From Bradyrhizobium erythrophlei (GTDB taxonomy: Bacteria; Pseudomonadota; Alphaproteobacteria; Rhizobiales; Xanthobacteraceae): a stretch of 64,000 nt of DNA. A program made the translations under genes and the position numbers. Shown piece by piece: positions 55,581 through 63,872 of this stretch. The stretch covers positions 8,961,001 through 9,025,000 of the forward strand of contig NZ_LT670818.1 of NCBI RefSeq assembly GCF_900129505.1. The letters are read 5' to 3'. A model generated the notes under the pieces. That model did no database searches. It saw nothing but the letters and a program-made list of their open reading frames with translations, and was not told the DNA's origin. Numbering within the stretch: position 1 is the first letter of the stretch; each line of letters begins with the position of its first letter.

Positions 55581-56951
55581 TTATTGATAGGCCGCCACGA
55601 TATCCGTCACCGCCCGTTCGAGCTGCTTTGCGGTCGCGCACTGGCGCACGACAGTGCAGAAGGTGGCGTAGCGCGGCATTTCGGAATCGCCCCAGCCCCA
55701 GGCCATGCGCCCTTCGGGGTTGAGCCACACCAGCCGCTTCGAGCGTTCCGAAATGGTGCGAAGGATATCGGCTCGGGGATCGAGGTTGTTGGTGCGAGCG
55801 TCGCCGAGCACGATCACGGTGGTCTTCGGCGTCACCGTGTTGATGAAATCCTTCTCGAAATCCACCAGGGATCCGCCGTAGTCGGACGAGCCGAATCCGA
55901 CCTTCGACATGATCTCGCTCATGGCCTCCTCGGGCGTTTTCTTGTCGAGGATATCGCTGACCTCGATCAGGTGGCCGGAGAACGCGAACGAGCGCACGTC
56001 GTCCACCACCTCATGCAGGCTGTGGATCAGAAGCAGGAAGAAGTCGGAGACCTGCGCCACCGATCCCGAGACATCGCAGAGCGCCACGATCTTGGGCCGG
56101 TCGCGATGCCGGCGTTTCCAGGAGATCAGGAACGGGACGCTGCCCCAGGCGGCGTTGCGCCGCAGCGTGCGCCGGAGATCGAGATGACCTCGCCGCTGCC
56201 GCTTGCGGGGCTTGCTGTATCGCTCGCGCAGCCGCCGCGCGATGGCGCGAATCAGCGCTTTCATCTGCTCGACCTGCCGGCGTTCGAGCCGGGCGAGCGG
56301 CGCGTTGCGCAGGATTTCGTGGCGCAGGTTCTCGGCTTCCTCGCGCCCGTAGAGCAGCAGGGCCTGGCTGACGACGTCCCGCACGTTTTCGCGCAGCGCC
56401 TCCAGGGCAGCCGCGAGCCGTTCGGCCTCCGCCGGATTGGTCGCGGTGAGCGCATCGAGATCGTCGCGCAGGCGCTCGATGCCGAGTTGCTCGAGAATCC
56501 GGGTCGAGAAGATGCCACGCTGGGTGAAATAGCGGATGTCGGAAAGCGAGGCGGCATTCGCAGCAGCCGCCATCGCCGCCGCGATCGCGTTGCGGTCGCG
56601 CGACATCAGCATTTGCGCGAGATCACCGAGCGCCGGCGACGGCGCGCCAGCGTCGTTGCCCGGCTCGGCTTCGCTGGCGCTCGAATCCGGCTCCTTGGTT
56701 TCGTCGGAGTCCTCCGGTGCAGATTCTTGTTCTGGTTCGGGCTGACTGAAAAAAAGATCAAAACAGTCGCCGAGCGCCTGCTTTTCTTCCTCGCTCTTGG
56801 CGAGCGTCAGCAGCAGCGTGTCGCGTAAAATGCCGCGGTCGGCAAATCCGACATCGGCCACCGCCCTCATCGCATCGATGCTCTCCGCGGGCGATACCCG
56901 AACGCCGGCGCCGCGAGCCGCCCGGAAGAAGCGATGCAGCTCCTCGCGCAT
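55581..56951 (-). CDS. VWA-domain protein, CoxE-like
   Basis: A 456-residue protein whose C-terminal half is a von Willebrand A domain with the MIDAS metal site DVSGSVAQVSDFFLLLIHSL. The N-terminal half is helical with an acidic linker (EPEQESAPEDSDETKEPDSS). CoxE-type proteins work with MoxR ATPases to insert or remodel metal cofactors in partner enzymes. The ATG overlaps the MoxR stop (TGATG). The usual partner, a molybdenum CO-dehydrogenase-like enzyme, is not adjacent. Confidence 0.92.
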   Translation of the reverse strand: MREELHRFFRAARGAGVRVSPAESIDAMRAVADVGFADRGILRDTLLLTLAKSEEEKQALGDCFDLFFSQPEPEQESAPEDSDETKEPDSSASEAEPGNDAGAPSPALGDLAQMLMSRDRNAIAAAMAAAANAASLSDIRYFTQRGIFSTRILEQLGIERLRDDLDALTATNPAEAERLAAALEALRENVRDVVSQALLLYGREEAENLRHEILRNAPLARLERRQVEQMKALIRAIARRLRERYSKPRKRQRRGHLDLRRTLRRNAAWGSVPFLISWKRRHRDRPKIVALCDVSGSVAQVSDFFLLLIHSLHEVVDDVRSFAFSGHLIEVSDILDKKTPEEAMSEIMSKVGFGSSDYGGSLVDFEKDFINTVTPKTTVIVLGDARTNNLDPRADILRTISERSKRLVWLNPEGRMAWGWGDSEMPRYATFCTVVRQCATAKQLERAVTDIVAAYQ

Positions 56952-57916
56952 CAGCCGAACACGCCCTGCCGGCCGGCCCTGGCGACGAAGGTCGTCACCT
57001 GCGGCAGCGTGGTCTCGATGTCGGCCTCGTATTTCAGCAACACATTAAGGGTGTCCTTGACGGTTTCATGATCCAGTTCCGATGACTGCAGCAGGACCAG
57101 CACGCGCGCCCAATCGATGGTCTCGCTGACCGAGGGCAGCTTCTTCAGATCGAGCGCGCGGACCTGGTTGATGAAACCGACGAGCTGCGTGCGCAGGGTT
57201 TGCGATATCCCGGGGACCCGGCTTTCGACGATGCGTTCTTCCAGCTTCTGCTCGGGGAAACCGATATGCAGATGCAGGCAGCGGCGCTTGAGCGCATCGG
57301 AGAGGTCGCGCTCGCCGTTGGAGGTCAGGATCACGATCGGCTTCACGCCCGCCACAATGGTCCCGAGTTCGGGAATACTGACCTGGTAGTCCGACAGGAT
57401 CTCGAGCAATAGCGATTCGAATTCGGCGTCCGACTTGTCGATCTCGTCGACCAATAGCACGCAGCCTTTGGGCTGCTCCAGGGCCTGCAGCAAGGGGCGA
57501 GGTTCGACGAATTCCTTGGAGAAGAACACGTCGCCGAAATCGTGCAGCTTGTCGAGCGCCGCTGACAGCGTCTCGGCGCCGCCGAGCACTTCGCCGAGCT
57601 TGTCCTTCAGGATCTGGGTATAGAGCAGCTGCTTGGCGTACTTCCACTCGTACAGCGCCTTGGCCTCGTCGAGCCCTTCATAGCATTGCATGCGTATCAT
57701 CTTGAGCCCGCGCCAGGCCGCAAGCGCTTTTGCGAGTTCGGTCTTGCCCACGCCCGCGGGGCCTTCGACCAGAATGGGCTTTTCGATCTTCTCCGCGAGA
57801 TAGATCGCGGTCGCGATCTGCTTGCTGGCAATATATCCGGCCGATGCCAGCCCACGGGTGACGGCCTCGATCGAATCCGCCGGTAGAGTATTGTTGGTCA
57901 CAGTTTCACGCTCCAT
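56951..57916 (-). CDS. MoxR-family AAA+ ATPase, CoxD-like
   Basis: A 321-residue ATPase. Walker A is EGPAGVGKTELAKALA, Walker B CVLLVDEIDKSDAEFES, and sensor 1 is in IVILTSNGERDLSDALKRR. MoxR ATPases act as chaperones in maturation of metalloenzymes together with a VWA protein, encoded next. Its start at 57916 lies inside the end of the acyl-CoA dehydrogenase gene (19-base overlap), so the three genes are one operon. Confidence 0.94.
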   Translation of the reverse strand: MERETVTNNTLPADSIEAVTRGLASAGYIASKQIATAIYLAEKIEKPILVEGPAGVGKTELAKALAAWRGLKMIRMQCYEGLDEAKALYEWKYAKQLLYTQILKDKLGEVLGGAETLSAALDKLHDFGDVFFSKEFVEPRPLLQALEQPKGCVLLVDEIDKSDAEFESLLLEILSDYQVSIPELGTIVAGVKPIVILTSNGERDLSDALKRRCLHLHIGFPEQKLEERIVESRVPGISQTLRTQLVGFINQVRALDLKKLPSVSETIDWARVLVLLQSSELDHETVKDTLNVLLKYEADIETTLPQVTTFVARAGRQGVFG

Positions 57917-58971
57917 AAGGAATTTCCAAGCCGCGCCTGCCGCACCTTGCGGGGCTCGCGCGCAACCGAAGACAAAATATCGTAGGCGCCGAGCGCACGG
58001 GCAATCGATTCATCGGCCGGCGCGCCCTGTGCCAGCAGTTCGCGGATTTCATCGACGATCTGCCGTGCCAGCAGCCGTACGCCGATCACCCGCGCCGGAA
58101 CCTCAGGCCCCTCGCCATCGAGTGCCGCCACCGCGAGCCGGCTTGCCGCGTCCACCAGCGATACCAGACCCGCGAGGCGGCCGAGCCGCAAGGCGTTGTC
58201 TTCCGTTTGCTCGATGTGCACAGCGCATTTTTCGAGTAGCCAGTTCAAGAGCCCCGACATGTTGGCGGTACCGACGGTGTCCTCGGTACCGCGAAACGGC
58301 AGCGCCATCGCCGGATAGGCATCAAGCATATCGCCGATCCGCGCCGTCGCCGGCACCTCGCATCCCCTGAGTTCCAGTTCGCAATGCGTCGCCGGCGCGA
58401 GCGCCTCCAGCGCCGGCATCGGCTTCACCGAAAGGCCTTTTGTCTCCTTCGGGATCAGAAACAGCCCGTATCGCTTGCGCCCTTCCTCGATCCCGGTCAC
58501 GGCGAGCACCAGAAACACATCGGCGATCGGACCATTGGTCACCCAGGCCTTCCGGCCGCGCACGATGTAGCCGGTGCCCCGTGGTTCGGCCGACGTCGTC
58601 AGATGCTTCGGATGGGCGCCGGCGCCGGGCTCGGAGATCGCAATCACCGTGCAGACCTCGCCCGCCGCCACGCGCGGAAGCCATGTGGCGCGCTGCTCCT
58701 GATTGCCAAAGCCGGCGAGGAAAAAACGCGCCACCATTTGTCGTCCGGCGAACGCGCTCGCAAGCCCCAACAGCCCGGTCTTCGCGGCGATCGCCTGCTC
58801 GGCGGCCGCGATGGCGCGATAGTTGTCGAGCGCGCCCGTGCCGGGCAGGCCGATCTGGAACAGGCCGGCTCTCGCCATCGGCCCGAATGGGTCGGCCAGC
58901 ACGTTGCCTTTCGCGATCGACCACCAATCGTCGATACGTCCAGCGACTTCCAGGCTTGAATCTTGCGGCAT
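57898..58971 (-). CDS. Acyl-CoA dehydrogenase family protein
   Basis: A 357-residue flavoprotein, slightly short for the family (about 380), with an abbreviated N-terminal helical domain. The FAD/substrate core is visible in TVIAISEPGAGAHPKHLTTS and GYIVRGRKAWVTNGPIADVF. The C-terminal helical domain is divergent and I could not place the catalytic base. It oxidises acyl-CoA thioesters with an unknown chain. Its coupling to MoxR/VWA genes is unusual, since acyl-CoA dehydrogenases carry no metal. Confidence 0.87.
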   Translation of the reverse strand: MPQDSSLEVAGRIDDWWSIAKGNVLADPFGPMARAGLFQIGLPGTGALDNYRAIAAAEQAIAAKTGLLGLASAFAGRQMVARFFLAGFGNQEQRATWLPRVAAGEVCTVIAISEPGAGAHPKHLTTSAEPRGTGYIVRGRKAWVTNGPIADVFLVLAVTGIEEGRKRYGLFLIPKETKGLSVKPMPALEALAPATHCELELRGCEVPATARIGDMLDAYPAMALPFRGTEDTVGTANMSGLLNWLLEKCAVHIEQTEDNALRLGRLAGLVSLVDAASRLAVAALDGEGPEVPARVIGVRLLARQIVDEIRELLAQGAPADESIARALGAYDILSSVAREPRKVRQARLGNSLWSVKL

Positions 58972-59585
58972 TTAATGAAGGACCCGGATTACGGCATGCG
59001 CGTGTCTGGCGACATCGAGACGCTTTTGGAGCACAAGGATGCCGGTCGCGAGCTTGTCGTTGCCGACCATGAAAGCTTGCCCGGTCACGAAGCAAGCGGA
59101 ATTTTGTTCCGCCTCACGGAATTGCCGGATGGAACGGATTTTTTCCGGATCTTTGCGCTTACTGCGCTAGGCAAAATACAGATCCTCTCGCCCTATCATT
59201 CATCTTCTAAGTAACATCGTTGGCGATCAGAGGGGACTTCCGTCAGAACTGGGCACTCCAACAACGCCGTTAAGTATCGCTGGGAAGGTGCTGGGGCAAT
59301 ACAAGCACGGCGTTACCAACAATCACGGAATTCGAATTTCGAGCGATCCTAAAACGCCATTTAAATACTAAAACGCTATTTATTGGTGCGAATAGACCCG
59401 CGAGCCTACATCAGTTGACAGCACCGGTTTTGTCCCAGGGTAATCAGATGTCCTGCTCCCGGGAATGAAGCTGTTGCTGGTTCGGTCTCCTCCTCAGGGT
59501 ATTGAACAAACCTCAACGCGAAGCAGGACAAACGACCCTGGTCGTCGGCCCCAGTAGCCGATTAAGCGGGTCTGGAGCACGATAC
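58972..59585. other. Gene-poor 614 bases
   Basis: No gene that I can support. A rightward frame of 83 codons (58963-59214, ending SPYHSSSK) overlaps the start of the acyl-CoA dehydrogenase gene and lacks a ribosome site and family features. The region 59300-59400 is AT-rich and probably carries promoters for the small exported protein to the right. Confidence 0.45.
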
Positions 59586-59825
59586 ATGAACATCAGTCAC
59601 AAGTTGATAACGCTGGGCCTTGCATTTAGCCTACTCGGTAGCGCGTCCGCGTTCGCAAGACCGACGCCGCATTTCGAAAATGGCCGACTTTCGCAAAAGA
59701 TGATCGAAAGTCATGTTCCGACGGCAAAAACATCCGATGCGACCGGCTATGCGCGTCGTCCGTCGACTAATGCGGTTAAAGATGATTGGCCGGCCAATAT
59801 GCTCCAACAACAGGACCAAGGATAA
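59586..59825 (+). CDS. Small exported protein of unknown function
   Basis: A 79-residue protein starting at ATG 59586 with a clear Sec signal peptide, MNISHKLITLGLAFSLLGSA, and cleavage after AFA. The 55-residue mature part is polar, without cysteines or repeats, and ends DDWPANMLQQQDQG. It resembles many short exported proteins of unknown role in rhizobia. A longer upstream start at 59502 would bury the signal and is rejected. Confidence 0.68.
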   Translation: MNISHKLITLGLAFSLLGSASAFARPTPHFENGRLSQKMIESHVPTAKTSDATGYARRPSTNAVKDDWPANMLQQQDQG

Positions 59826-60272
59826 TCGCCCTCGCGATCAGGACTCTCGATGAGGCGATCAAAAAGCCCGAGGCCGCTGGTACGGGTGCGTATATTGAGG
59901 TGGTGACGGATTTGCCGCTCTTTTGAAGTTGTTCGAGCCAAGCAACTGCAAGGCTTGTCTTGCCGAATGCGAGCGAACCATCGGAATCGAGAAACACCGG
60001 ATCTATCGTGCATGAGTCCGAAAGTGGCACGAACCGGACAAGCCGATGCAGTCGCAGCATATCTGCTGTTGAGGGTTGAACGGACCTGGATTTTGACGCG
60101 GCCTGAGGTCTAAAATTGACCGAACTCACAGATCACCCTCGGGCAACCCGACGAGGCGCTGGCCTACCTCGGCTCGCGCTTGCGCTTCTTGGTTCAGCAC
60201 TTCCACGGAGTGCGTTTTCGTAGCCCGCTTTGACCGCCTGCACGGAGAATTGCGCGGTCAAAGCCAAAATTT
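59826..60272. other. Gene-free 447 bases
   Basis: Open frames on the minus strand (for example 59776-60129, containing FGKTSLAVAWLEQLQKSGK) have no convincing start or family and run into the 3' end of the small exported gene. They may be decayed coding sequence. Nothing else was recognised. Confidence 0.4.
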
Positions 60273-60710
60273 TCAGTAGCCGTAGCCGCCGTAACCGTAG
60301 CCGGGGTAGCCGTAGCCGGGGGCGCCACAGCCACCGTAGCCGTAGCCACCGTAGCCGTAGCCACAGCCACCGTAGCCGTAGCCGTAGCCGTAGCCGTCAT
60401 CATAATCGTAATAGGCCGGGTAGCCGTAGGCGCCATAGGCGCCGTAGAGGGCGCCGGCGCCTAGCAGCCCGAGGCCAATCCCTAGGCCAATCCCGCGACC
60501 GCCAAAGCCGCGATGAAATCCGCCGCCGCGGAATCCGCCGCCAAAACCGCCGCCGCGGAATCCGCCGCCAAAACCGCCGCCATGGAAGCCGCCGCCAAAA
60601 CCGCCGCCATGGAAGCCGCCACCGAAGCCCCCACGGGCATCTGCCGCGGTTGGCGTAAGGGCACCGAGCGCGGCCACCGTGGCGAGGGCAATCATCGTTT
60701 TACGGAACAT
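60273..60710 (-). CDS. Exported glycine/tyrosine-rich protein
   Basis: A 145-residue protein. The ATG at 60710 follows GGAGG by five bases and starts a Sec signal peptide (MFRKTMIALATVAALGALTP, cleavage after ADA). The mature chain begins with GGFGGGFHGGGFGGG-type repeats, has a short hydrophobic segment (GIGLGIGLGLLGAGALYGAY) and ends in Gly-Tyr-rich repeats with two Cys (GYGYGGCGYGYGGYGYG). Such proteins are common at the rhizobial cell surface and their role is unknown. It shares its style with the Gly/His protein at 9101-9427. Confidence 0.8.
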   Translation of the reverse strand: MFRKTMIALATVAALGALTPTAADARGGFGGGFHGGGFGGGFHGGGFGGGFRGGGFGGGFRGGGFHRGFGGRGIGLGIGLGLLGAGALYGAYGAYGYPAYYDYDDGYGYGYGYGGCGYGYGGYGYGGCGAPGYGYPGYGYGGYGY

Positions 60711-61007
60711 GACAACCTCCTTACACAACGTTCGCCGGCATAAACGTTGCAGGTCGCGGATCGTTGCATTCTGGCGAGCGGAACAGGAATTAAACTTACG
60801 GCGTTTGACGCGGAAACGCGCCTCGAGGCCAGCGCCTCGTCCGAGACGCCGCTCTCGATCCGGCACTACCCGCCGCATCTCGGCAAACACGGCGGCGTGA
60901 TCCTATGCGAGGCCGGCTTACGGAAAGCGAGATCGAAACGCTCCCCGCCGAAGGTGCGATGGTCGAGGCCGATCCCGCGGAATCCCCGCCGACGTAATCG
61001 GACATTC

Positions 61008-61871
61008 TCAGATCGGGCGCTTCGCCTGGGCGAGGATCTTAATGGCGGCGCGAAGGTGCGGCCTGTCGAGCATCTTGCCGTCCAGCTTGACCACGCCGGT
61101 ATCCGGATTGTCGTCGAAGGCTTTTATCACCCTCTCGGACCACGCGATCTCCTCATCCGTCGGCATGAAGGCCGCGTTGACGACGTCGACATGCTTGGGG
61201 TGAATGACCGCCTTGGAGAGAAATCCATCATGCCGGGCCGCGATCGCCTCTTCCCTCAGCGCGACCAGATCGTCGATATCGGTAGCGATGGTATCGATCG
61301 CGACGACACTGATCGCGGCTGCGCTGATCAGGCAGAGATCCCGCGCCAGCAAAAACGGACCGTGAACACGGCCCGCCGTCCGGTTGCGCGAGGCGCCGAG
61401 CGAAGCCGCGAGGTCCTCGGCGCCCCACATCATGCCCCACAGCCGCGGGCTCGCGCCCTCGAAGTCGAACAGTTTTGTAACCGCCCGCGCCGTCTCGGTC
61501 GCGACCACGACAATCCTTGTGCTGCCCTGCTCGAGGCTGGATGCCGCCTCGAACGCATCGAGATACAGTGCCAAATGATTGACGTCGGCGGCGCCCGCGC
61601 ATTTCGGCAGCACGATGCCGTCGGGCCGGCCCGGCATGACGGCGGCAAGGTCGCCGAGCGTCAGGCCGGTATCGAGCGCGTTGACGCGAACATACATTTT
61701 CTGGTTCGGATGGCGCGCATCGAGCATTTCGCGCGTAATGCCGCGCGCGGCGACCTTCTGGTCCGGCGCGATCGAGTCTTCGAGATCGAGGATCAGCGCG
61801 TCGGCCGCGGTCTTCTTCGCGCTTTCGAACTTGCGGGTGCTGTCGCCGGGAACGAACAGGAATGATCGCAT
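61008..61871 (-). CDS. CitE-type CoA-ester lyase (HpcH/HpaI aldolase superfamily)
   Basis: A 287-residue lyase of the malyl-CoA / citramalyl-CoA / citrate lyase beta group. Family marks are MRSFLFVPGDSTRKFESAKK, DALILDLEDSIAPDQK, IVLPKCAGAADV, and the Mg ligands Glu in VVATETARAV and Asp in MMWGAEDLAASLGA. It splits a 3-hydroxyacyl-CoA into acetyl-CoA or propionyl-CoA plus an oxo acid. Last gene of the CoA-ester operon, four bases after the MaoC gene. Confidence 0.92.
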   Translation of the reverse strand: MRSFLFVPGDSTRKFESAKKTAADALILDLEDSIAPDQKVAARGITREMLDARHPNQKMYVRVNALDTGLTLGDLAAVMPGRPDGIVLPKCAGAADVNHLALYLDAFEAASSLEQGSTRIVVVATETARAVTKLFDFEGASPRLWGMMWGAEDLAASLGASRNRTAGRVHGPFLLARDLCLISAAAISVVAIDTIATDIDDLVALREEAIAARHDGFLSKAVIHPKHVDVVNAAFMPTDEEIAWSERVIKAFDDNPDTGVVKLDGKMLDRPHLRAAIKILAQAKRPI

Positions 61872-61875
61872 CGGC

Positions 61876-62337
61876 TCACACCTTCGCTTGCGGTTTGCAA
61901 TGCATCAGCCCGGTGCGGCGACAGCTTGCGACCACCTCGCCGCGCTGGTTGGTCGCGGTGTGCTCGAACTCGACGATACCCTGCGTCGGCCGCGATTTGC
62001 TGATGCGCTTGGAAATGATCTTGGTGTGGGCCTTCAGCGTATCGCCGTGAAACACCGGCTTCGGAAACTTGACGTCGGTCATGCCGAGATTGCCGATTGT
62101 CGTGCCGAGCGTGGTGTCGTAAACGCTCATGCCGATCATGATGCCGAGGGTATAGAGGCTGTTGAACAGCCGCTGGCCGAATTCGGTGGTTTCCGAGAAA
62201 TGCGCATCGATATGCAGCGGCTGCGGATTCATCGTCAGCAGGCTGAACATTGTATTGTCCATCTCGGTGACGGTCCGGCTGAATTCATGATGAAATTCGC
62301 GACCGACCTCGAACTCCTCGAAATATAATCCTGCCAT
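61876..62337 (-). CDS. MaoC-family hydratase
   Basis: A 153-residue single hot-dog protein. The hydratase motif is MNPQPLHIDAHFSETTEFGQ, with the catalytic Asp and His expected in the PLHID segment. It should hydrate an unsaturated acyl-CoA to the (R)- or branched 3-hydroxyacyl-CoA that the CitE-type lyase then splits. AAGGGGAA precedes the ATG at 62337. It sits between the CoA-transferase and the lyase, which supports one pathway. Confidence 0.9.
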   Translation of the reverse strand: MAGLYFEEFEVGREFHHEFSRTVTEMDNTMFSLLTMNPQPLHIDAHFSETTEFGQRLFNSLYTLGIMIGMSVYDTTLGTTIGNLGMTDVKFPKPVFHGDTLKAHTKIISKRISKSRPTQGIVEFEHTATNQRGEVVASCRRTGLMHCKPQAKV

Positions 62338-62447
62338 GGCTTCCCCTTTCCAGGTGTTGGTTTTTGTCGATTGATCGTTCGGCGCCGGCGCGGCCTGGAG
62401 CGGCATGACTTTTCTTCGAGCCGTCATCCCGCTCCAGCTTTTTGTTT

Positions 62448-62496
62448 GAGCATGATCTTTTCGGAAAACCGGTTCCCACTTTTCCGGATCATGCTC
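62448..62496. repeat. 49-bp palindromic intergenic element
   Basis: GAGCATGATC (62448-62457) and GATCATGCTC (62487-62496) are exact reverse complements, and inside them CGGAAAA pairs with TTTTCCG. The right arm touches the stop codon of the CoA-transferase gene. From memory, near-identical palindromes are scattered in Bradyrhizobium and related genomes. In RNA it would form a stable hairpin between the transferase and MaoC genes. Confidence 0.85.
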
Positions 62497-63701
62497 TAGC
62501 GTAGTGGAACACGCACGGCGCCGGACTTGATCAAATCGTCGATGGCGCCGGGCTCGAACCCGGCGTCCAGCAGCACCTCGCGGCTGTCCGCGCCGATATC
62601 CGGCGCGGGACACAACTGATCTTCGGAAAGACCCAGCTTGCCCGGTGTGCGCGGCGCGTAGATCGGGCCAACGCCGGGAGTCTGCCGGCAGACCGCGCCC
62701 TTGGTCGCCTCGACGTGAACATTGTGCAGCCAGTCGCCGGGCGTGAGGATGCGTTCGGCGATGATATCAGCCGCGTGCAGCCGGGTAAGCCAGGCTTCGC
62801 TCGACTGGCTCAGGAACACCTCACGCACCTGCGGGATCAGCGCATCTGCCGAATCCGCGCGGCTGGCAAAATCCGCAAAGCGCGGATCGCTGGAAAGATC
62901 CTCTCGCCCGATCGCCGCGCAGAGGCGCTTGTACTGCGACTCGTTCACAAGCGTGACCATCAGCCAGCCATCCGTGGTCTGATAGGATCCGGCCGGCACG
63001 TTGAGCGCGCGCGGGGCGCCGCCTTCCAGCACATATTCGGCGACCTTGTGGCCCAGCAACGCGGCCGTCGACTGGGTGAGACTGACATCGATCCAGCGGC
63101 CGGTGCCGACGGCCGCCCGCGCGAACAATGCGGTCGCGATGGCCTGGAAAGCGTAGACCCCGGTCGCGACGTCCGAGATGGTGGTGCCAACCCGGTGCGG
63201 GGTCTTGTCGCTGCCGACATTGACCGACACCAGGCCGGAAAACGCCTGCGCGACCGAATCCGAACCCGGACGCTTGGCGTAAGGTCCGTGCTGCCCGAAG
63301 CCGGAGACCGAGAGGTAGATCAGGCCGGGGTTGTCGCGGGCGAGTTCGTCATAGCCAAGCCCAAGGCGGGCGGCAACGCCAGGCCGGAAGCCTTCGATGA
63401 GCACATCGCAATCCCGCGCGAGCCGTTTGGCGATGGCAATGCCGTCGGCGTGCTTCAGATCGAGGCACAGGCTGCGCTTGCCGCGATTGTAGACCGCAGA
63501 CAGCGCGGTGTGGTTTCCGTGGGTCGTTCCGAGGTAACGCGACCAGTCGCCTTCCGGCGGTTCGACCTTGATGATCTCGGCGCCGTAGACGCCGAGCAGC
63601 ATCGCGCAATATGGCGAAGCGATCCCCTGGCCGAAATCGAGAACGCGCAAGCCGCGATAGGGCGCCTCATGCGTCGGCGACAAATTTCGTTCGACTCCCA
63701 A
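62496..63701 (-). CDS. Family III CoA-transferase (CaiB/BaiF)
   Basis: A 401-residue enzyme of the formyl-CoA transferase fold. The start reads APYRGLRVLDFGQGIASPYC; the catalytic aspartate is expected at Asp177 in TTISDVATGVYAFQ; further family marks are GFRPGVAARLGLGYDEL and YLSVSGFGQHGPYAKRPGSD. It moves CoA from a donor such as succinyl-CoA to a carboxylic acid. It is the first gene of the operon with MaoC and CitE and so should activate the acid that they process. Confidence 0.93.
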   Translation of the reverse strand: MGVERNLSPTHEAPYRGLRVLDFGQGIASPYCAMLLGVYGAEIIKVEPPEGDWSRYLGTTHGNHTALSAVYNRGKRSLCLDLKHADGIAIAKRLARDCDVLIEGFRPGVAARLGLGYDELARDNPGLIYLSVSGFGQHGPYAKRPGSDSVAQAFSGLVSVNVGSDKTPHRVGTTISDVATGVYAFQAIATALFARAAVGTGRWIDVSLTQSTAALLGHKVAEYVLEGGAPRALNVPAGSYQTTDGWLMVTLVNESQYKRLCAAIGREDLSSDPRFADFASRADSADALIPQVREVFLSQSSEAWLTRLHAADIIAERILTPGDWLHNVHVEATKGAVCRQTPGVGPIYAPRTPGKLGLSEDQLCPAPDIGADSREVLLDAGFEPGAIDDLIKSGAVRVPLR

Positions 63702-63872
63702 ACTTTCTTCTTTCTTTTTTGCAGCCGGGTCAGGCCGGTCGATCCGCGAAGAGAAGAGGATGGCTATCGACGAGTCAAGCTCCCGCCCACTCCGAAAAAC
63801 TGCCGTTTAAAGCGGATTTCTGCGGACCACTCCCGATTCACATCTCGCTTGTACAAAGCCGCGATTAGCGGT

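Noticed and set aside
53329..55587. 752-codon plus-strand open frame opposite the LysR and Bug genes
   Set aside because: Shadow of two well-supported minus-strand genes.
58963..59214. Rightward 83-codon frame near the acyl-CoA dehydrogenase start
   Set aside because: Overlaps the start of a real gene, lacks a ribosome site and matches no family I know.
59776..60129. Minus-strand frame containing FGKTSLAVAWLEQL, reminiscent of an ATP-binding loop
   Set aside because: The glycine-rich part of a P-loop is missing, there is no proper start, and it overlaps the small exported gene.
60513..60743. Ala/Lys-rich plus-strand frame with regular repeats
   Set aside because: Reverse-strand image of the Gly/Tyr-rich exported gene's repeats.
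60905..60997. 30-codon plus-strand frame beginning MRGRLTESEIETLPAEG
   Set aside because: Composition looks protein-like, but it is too short, has no ribosome site and no recognised family; it may be a decayed gene end.
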